From Armatimonadota bacterium (GTDB lineage Bacteria > Armatimonadota > Zipacnadia > JAUWAU01): a DNA stretch of 64,000 nt. A program made the position numbers and the translations under genes. The stretch's first letter is position 1, and each line of letters starts with the position of its first letter. The notes under the pieces were generated by a model that saw only the letters and a list, made by a program, of their open reading frames with translations, was not told the DNA's origin and did not search any database. This document shows positions 60,316-64,000 of this stretch, piece after piece. Location: positions 1 to 64,000 of the forward strand of contig JAUWAU010000030.1 in the NCBI GenBank assembly GCA_030601885.1, given 5' to 3'.

Positions 60316-60456
60316 TCAGAGCACCAGCGCATGCCCCGCTGCTGCATGTCGTCGTGTTGCTGGTCGATGAGCGCCTCTGACGACCACAGCGAACACGCCC
60401 ATCGCCACATAGGCAATGGTGCCGAGCATGCTGAACAGTATCGACTTCGCGCTCAC
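60316..60456 (-). CDS. Possible 46-residue membrane protein
   Basis: GTG 60456 opens a short frame with one membrane helix (ILFSMLGTIAYVAMGVFAVV) and a basic C-terminal tail (RGAHRPATRRHAAAGH). It fills the gap between the PHP gene and the STAS gene, ending 13 bases before the latter. The ribosome site (AGGATTGGGG) is weak. Operon position and hydrophobic pattern support it; no family is recognised. Confidence 0.45.
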   Translation of the reverse strand: MSAKSILFSMLGTIAYVAMGVFAVVVRGAHRPATRRHAAAGHALVL

Positions 60457-60487
60457 GTGGCCCCAATCCTGCCTGAGGCGAGCCCGG

Positions 60488-61333
60488 TTAGCTCTGCTGT
60501 GCGATGCCCGCCCGCCGCCGGTCTGCCGCGGCGCGTAGAGGTGGCAAGACATCGTCCGGGACCGGAACACTGCCCATCCGCACGTACTTCGGCCCCAGCG
60601 GGCCGTGCGAGTCAGTACCCCCGGTGACGAGCAGATCAAGCTCCTGCGCCAGCGCCAGATAATGCTGAGTGTCGCGGGGCCAATGATCGACGTGATACGC
60701 CTCCAGTCCCTCCAGCCCGGCCCCGATGAGCCCCCGGATGAGAGCGTCGTCTCGTGTCAGAGCCGGATGTGCCGCGACAGGAACCCCACACGCATCGAGT
60801 ACGGTGCGGATAGCCTCCTCGGGTGACAGCTTGTATCGCCGTACGAAGGCGGGCCGCCCGCGCTTCAGGAACCGGCCGAAGGCCTCCTGCGACGTCTTGC
60901 ATATGCCCATGGTGCACAGTGCGGCGGCGATGTGGGGCCGCGCGATGGGCGCCCCGGCGGCGTGCTCTTGCACCAGGGACATAGCCAGATCCACGCCAAC
61001 GCTTCGCAGCTTGTCCAGAATGCGCTCCGCGCGGTCGAAGCGCTTCTCACGGGTGTCCATCAGCATCGACTGCAATGTCGGTGACGTGTGGTCGATATAG
61101 TACCCGAGGATGTGTACATCCTTGGGTCCCACCTCCGTGTTGATCTCGAGTGCCGGCACGACCGTCAGCCCGGTGCCCTCTGCCGCCGCCAGCGCTGCAT
61201 CCGTCCCCGCGGTCGTGTCGTGATCGGCGAGGGCGATAGCCGTCAGGCCCAATGCGATGGCTTGCGCAACGATCTCCTGAGGCGCCTGCGTGCCGTCCGA
61301 CGCCGTGGAGTGGATATGCAGGTCTACGCTCAT
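60488..61333 (-). CDS. PHP domain phosphoesterase
   Basis: 281 residues from ATG 61333. Metal-binding motifs of the PHP family are complete: VDLHIHSTASDG, IALADHDTTAG, VPALEINTE, RPHIAAAL, VAAHPALT and VTGGTDSHGP. The closest relatives are the YciV/RnmAM-type 3',5'-nucleoside bisphosphate phosphatases and 5'-3' RNA exonucleases, which are this length. First gene of the unit leading to the STAS and response-regulator genes, though functional linkage is not evident. Confidence 0.88.
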   Translation of the reverse strand: MSVDLHIHSTASDGTQAPQEIVAQAIALGLTAIALADHDTTAGTDAALAAAEGTGLTVVPALEINTEVGPKDVHILGYYIDHTSPTLQSMLMDTREKRFDRAERILDKLRSVGVDLAMSLVQEHAAGAPIARPHIAAALCTMGICKTSQEAFGRFLKRGRPAFVRRYKLSPEEAIRTVLDACGVPVAAHPALTRDDALIRGLIGAGLEGLEAYHVDHWPRDTQHYLALAQELDLLVTGGTDSHGPLGPKYVRMGSVPVPDDVLPPLRAAADRRRAGIAQQS

Positions 61334-61546
61334 GAATACTGTCCGTGCGCTGCGAACGCACGCAGTGTATAGCAATTGGATAGCGCACCCATATTACCAT
61401 GATGCCAACGCTTTGTTAACAAGGTGGAACGCATTCGTGCCCATGCGGCACTCGGCGGACGCACCCCATTGCTGCGCTGCGCAATTCTCAGAGCCTGGCG
61501 CTGGGTCGCCTCGCTGGGGGGGAGCGAGATGGCTACGCTTGCCTGG

Positions 61547-61575
61547 TTGACATCATGCGGAGGTGTAAACATAAT
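61547..61575 (+). promoter_or_regulatory. Sigma70-type promoter
   Basis: TTGACA at 61547-61552 and CATAAT at 61570-61575 with a 17-base spacer, 37 bases upstream of the ATG at 61612. The upstream neighbour (61333) is divergent; the intervening 61334-61546 holds nothing else. Confidence 0.65.
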
Positions 61576-61611
61576 AGCGCGAGACGACATCTTTGTGAGG
61601 AGGCATACGGC

Positions 61612-62085
61612 ATGCGAAGTCACACACCGCTACCCGTCGTGTCTATCGGACTTGTCTGTGTGCTCGCCGTCATGGCTGTGAGCGTGATCGTGGGAGCAAA
61701 GACGGCGCTCGGGCAGGACCAACCCAAGGCTCCCGCCGTCACCGAGGGCGAAAGGGAACGCGCGCCGCGAGCCGAGAGGCGGGATCGGCCCGAGGCGGAG
61801 CGGCGAGAGCGCGGGGACGAAGCCAGGCGCCTGCAGGAGACGCGTGAGCGCCGTGCTGTGGCCGAAATGATGATGGCGCGCCAGATGCCGGCCATCGCCG
61901 TGGCCGACGGCAAGGTCTTCGTGGTATTCGGGGGCGTGCTATATAAGTTCGACGCCGAAACGCTCGCCCTCGAGGGCCAGCAGCGCATCCCGCGCCCGCC
62001 CGCGCCGCCGTTTGCGGCTCGACCCGGCCGCGAAGGAAGGCCGCAGCGACCACCAGCCCAGGGCCCGGCTCAAGAAGAGAACTAA
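61612..62085 (+). CDS. Small exported Arg/Glu-rich protein
   Basis: 157 residues. ATG 61612 has AGGAGG eight bases upstream. A signal peptide or single anchor (VVSIGLVCVLAVMAVSVIVG) is followed by a highly charged segment (ERERAPRAERRDRPEAERRE, residues 45-75, likely coiled coil) and a short beta unit VADGKVFVVFGGVLYKFDAE like one PQQ-propeller blade, then a Pro-rich tail. No family recognised. Has its own promoter, so it is expressed alone. Confidence 0.6.
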   Translation: MRSHTPLPVVSIGLVCVLAVMAVSVIVGAKTALGQDQPKAPAVTEGERERAPRAERRDRPEAERRERGDEARRLQETRERRAVAEMMMARQMPAIAVADGKVFVVFGGVLYKFDAETLALEGQQRIPRPPAPPFAARPGREGRPQRPPAQGPAQEEN

Positions 62086-62120
62086 GGGTGTGCCATAGAC
62101 CTGCATAGAGCCGGACGCGG

Positions 62121-63338
62121 TCAGCGCCGCGCCAGGAGCTCCAACATCGCACGGACGGCTCGTAGCGGAAGCGCCAGGAGGGAAGTGGGCCCCCGAGCCG
62201 CACCGGGCGGACCATCGCCCGCCCGCCGCGCGAGCTGAGCGAAGAAGCGCAGTCTATCGTCGATGCGGTCGAGAAACATGCTGCGGACGATGAGCTGGGC
62301 ATCCTGCGAGATCCGTACTGGGTCACCAAGCGGGGCGCGTGGGTGTACGAGGTGGCGGAGCACGCGCGGCGGGCGACCGTCAGCGCCCAGACCGGATAAC
62401 GTGCTCTGCGGGATGGGCGCCTCAAGAAGATCCGCGGCGGCCCGGAGCGGCCAACCGACGGCGCGCCGAATCCCCCAGTGCCCCGCCGCTTCCGCGACGG
62501 CATCCCAGTCGAGCTTATCGCGGCGGGCGTGCGCATAGTACGCCACGTCGCAAAGCGACAGCAGCGACAGGTGGCCGTGGTGGATGCTCATGTGGGCGCA
62601 GAGGAAGATGAGCTCGTGCTCGGGCGCGAGCGCCAGGCGCGGCACTTGACCCACCTGTGCCGGCGCCGCGCGCTCCCAGACATCGGCCAGCCGCAGCCGC
62701 GCCACCTTCCTGTTCCCGAAGCGACCGGTGAGAAGGTCGTCGTGCAGGTCCACGACTACCTGCCACTCCGCATCCGCGCCCAGCGGGCTCTTCACGTACA
62801 CGCGATCAGGCGCCGACGGCGTGGCCGCCACAGCAGGATGCAGCGCGTAGCCGCAGTGAGCCATCTGAGCCATTGCTTCTTCCACGGCGCCGCCGCGCAC
62901 GAGCAGATCGATGTCGCTCATAGGCCGTGTCCCGGCGTGCGGATAGACGCTCTCAGCCAGCAGTGCGCCCTTCAAGCAGATGCATGCGATATCGGCAGCG
63001 TCGAAGCTTGCGAGGATCCGCTCAGCCTCGCTCAGCAGCACGGTGTTCTTGGCGAGCGTGGCAGTAAACGCCACGCGCCACTGGCTTTCGACGGACTCCG
63101 GGAGAAGGCCGGCAATGCCGGCTGTCGTCAGGTTCCGATGCGCCAAGGGAGCCACCCCGAGCGTGTGAGCGAGGCTGGCGAGCATCTCCCAATCGCCCAC
63201 GCCAGAGGCAAGCCCGGCGATCCGTGCGGGGACCGACGCCGCCAGAGGTATGCGGAGCGCAGCGAGGAGGAAGCTCTCTTCCGGCGAAAGGCAGAAGCGC
63301 TCGTGCGGAGAAAGTGTGTCGGTAGGTGACGATGGCAT
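62121..63338 (-). CDS. Nucleotidyltransferase-fold protein (PF14907 type)
   Basis: 405 residues. CLKGALLAESVYPHAGTRPM followed by SDIDLLV is the hallmark of the uncharacterised nucleotidyltransferase family often linked with polysaccharide export genes: Lys-Gly, RPMSDID metal site, then VVVDLHDDL as the third acidic position. A helical N-terminal region (FLLAALRIPLAA) and a helical C-terminal half follow. Cytoplasmic. No polysaccharide cluster is adjacent, so the role here is open. Divergent from the aminotransferase gene. Confidence 0.75.
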   Translation of the reverse strand: MPSSPTDTLSPHERFCLSPEESFLLAALRIPLAASVPARIAGLASGVGDWEMLASLAHTLGVAPLAHRNLTTAGIAGLLPESVESQWRVAFTATLAKNTVLLSEAERILASFDAADIACICLKGALLAESVYPHAGTRPMSDIDLLVRGGAVEEAMAQMAHCGYALHPAVAATPSAPDRVYVKSPLGADAEWQVVVDLHDDLLTGRFGNRKVARLRLADVWERAAPAQVGQVPRLALAPEHELIFLCAHMSIHHGHLSLLSLCDVAYYAHARRDKLDWDAVAEAAGHWGIRRAVGWPLRAAADLLEAPIPQSTLSGLGADGRPPRVLRHLVHPRAPLGDPVRISQDAQLIVRSMFLDRIDDRLRFFAQLARRAGDGPPGAARGPTSLLALPLRAVRAMLELLARR

Positions 63339-63456
63339 CCTCTGATATGATACTGTAGTCCGTCATCGTGTCAACTGCCGGTCGGTCCGATGTGCGTTGG
63401 ATCCAACGGGCAGGATTCTGTTCCCACGATCGTCCCGGCACGATAGGAGCAGTGCA

Positions 63457-64000
63457 ATGACAAACAGCGAGATCGCTGAACTCACCGAAAAACACGTCAT
63501 GAACACGTACACGCGCGCTCCGGTCGCCTTCGTTCGAGGGAAGGGCTGTCGCCTGTGGGATGCGGACGGGAGGGAGTACCTGGACTTCGTGGCAGGCATC
63601 GCCGTGAACGCTCTCGGATATGCGCACCCGAGCATCGTAAAGGCCGTCGCCGATCAGGTCGCGGCCATTACGCACACGTCTAATCTGTATCTCATCGAGC
63701 CGCAGGCGCGGCTGGCGCAGCGGCTGTGCGAATTGTCCTTTGGCGACCGGGCGTTCTTCTGCAATAGCGGCGCGGAGGCCGTGGAGGGCGCCATAAAGCT
63801 GGCCCGCAAGTACGGGCACACGAAGCGCGGCGAGCAGTGCGACAAGATCATCACGGCCCACGAATCGTTCCACGGGCGCACGCTCACCACCATCACCGCA
63901 ACGGGCCAGCCCAAGTACCAGAAGCACTTCCAGCCGCTGGCGCCGGGGTTTGAGTACGTGCCGTTCAACGATCTGGGGCCCCTCGAGAAGGCAGTTGACG
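63457..64000 (+). CDS. argD: Acetylornithine aminotransferase, 5' part (runs off window)
   Basis: 181 codons are present before the window ends. ATG 63457 has ATAGGAGC upstream. YLDFVAGIAVNALGYAHPSI, HTSNLYLIEPQARLA, FFCNSGAEAVEGAIKLARKY and ITAHESFHGRTLTTITATGQ are class-III PLP aminotransferase motifs with the spacing of ArgD; the cofactor lysine lies beyond the window. It converts N-acetylglutamate semialdehyde to N-acetylornithine in arginine synthesis. Other class-III enzymes (GABA, ornithine) are less likely from the YLIEPQ and NSGAEA context. Confidence 0.85.
   Translation, partial: MTNSEIAELTEKHVMNTYTRAPVAFVRGKGCRLWDADGREYLDFVAGIAVNALGYAHPSIVKAVADQVAAITHTSNLYLIEPQARLAQRLCELSFGDRAFFCNSGAEAVEGAIKLARKYGHTKRGEQCDKIITAHESFHGRTLTTITATGQPKYQKHFQPLAPGFEYVPFNDLGPLEKAVD

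Overview
The window is high-GC bacterial chromosome with about 45 genes and a low share of housekeeping functions. The gene set is dominated by secreted polysaccharide-degrading enzymes, DUF2961, DUF6784, GHL10 and ThuA-type proteins, a PQQ-propeller protein fused to a methyltransferase fold, a glycyl radical enzyme operon and many short palindromic repeats. That mix fits a carbohydrate-scavenging lineage such as Armatimonadota or a Planctomycetota/Verrucomicrobiota/Hydrogenedentota-like genome. No marker here fixes the phylum, so this placement is inference.

Layout. 1-6.3 kb: ThuA-like protein, the secreted methyltransferase/PQQ-propeller protein, then a lower-GC remnant island holding a degenerate tRNA-Leu-like 3' end, two zinc-ribbon membrane paralogues and a 5'-truncated tyrosine recombinase, closed by a candidate small RNA with its own promoter and terminator. 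6.3-15.1 kb: secreted PD40 propeller, a 249-bp MITE with target duplication, and three secreted proteins suggestive of pectin or rhamnogalacturonan breakdown. 15.4-17.8 kb: an autoregulated XRE / unknown / HExxH module beside a truncated TIR gene. 18-23.6 kb: half of a DUF6784 membrane protein, a GH42-like enzyme and a sulfatase-like hydrolase, separated by repeat-rich DNA. 23.8-29.6 kb: transaldolase, 6-phosphogluconate dehydrogenase, GH15 glucoamylase-like enzyme and glucose-6-phosphate dehydrogenase, a unit leading from alpha-glucan to the pentose phosphate pathway. 29.8-32.3 kb: a secreted tandem-repeat protein.

32.8-38.8 kb: a minus-strand operon of two FAD oxidoreductases, a glycyl radical enzyme and its activase. 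39.1-39.9 kb: an ArsM/UbiE-like methyltransferase whose conserved cysteine position is an in-frame TGA followed by a hairpin resembling a bacterial SECIS, a probable selenoprotein and the most interesting item in the window. 40-42.3 kb: ADP-ribosylglycohydrolase and enolase-superfamily enzymes. 42.5-56.9 kb: five consecutive large secreted polysaccharide-related proteins. 57-61.3 kb: an HD-GYP protein with a degenerate nuclease-like domain, a candidate structured RNA, and a PHP / small membrane protein / STAS / response-regulator operon. 61.6-64 kb: a small secreted protein, a nucleotidyltransferase and the start of acetylornithine aminotransferase.

A recurring theme is short palindromic repeats. 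Several lie between genes, but two sit in frame inside protein-coding genes (the glycyl radical enzyme and the tandem-repeat secreted protein), in the manner of Rickettsia palindromic elements.
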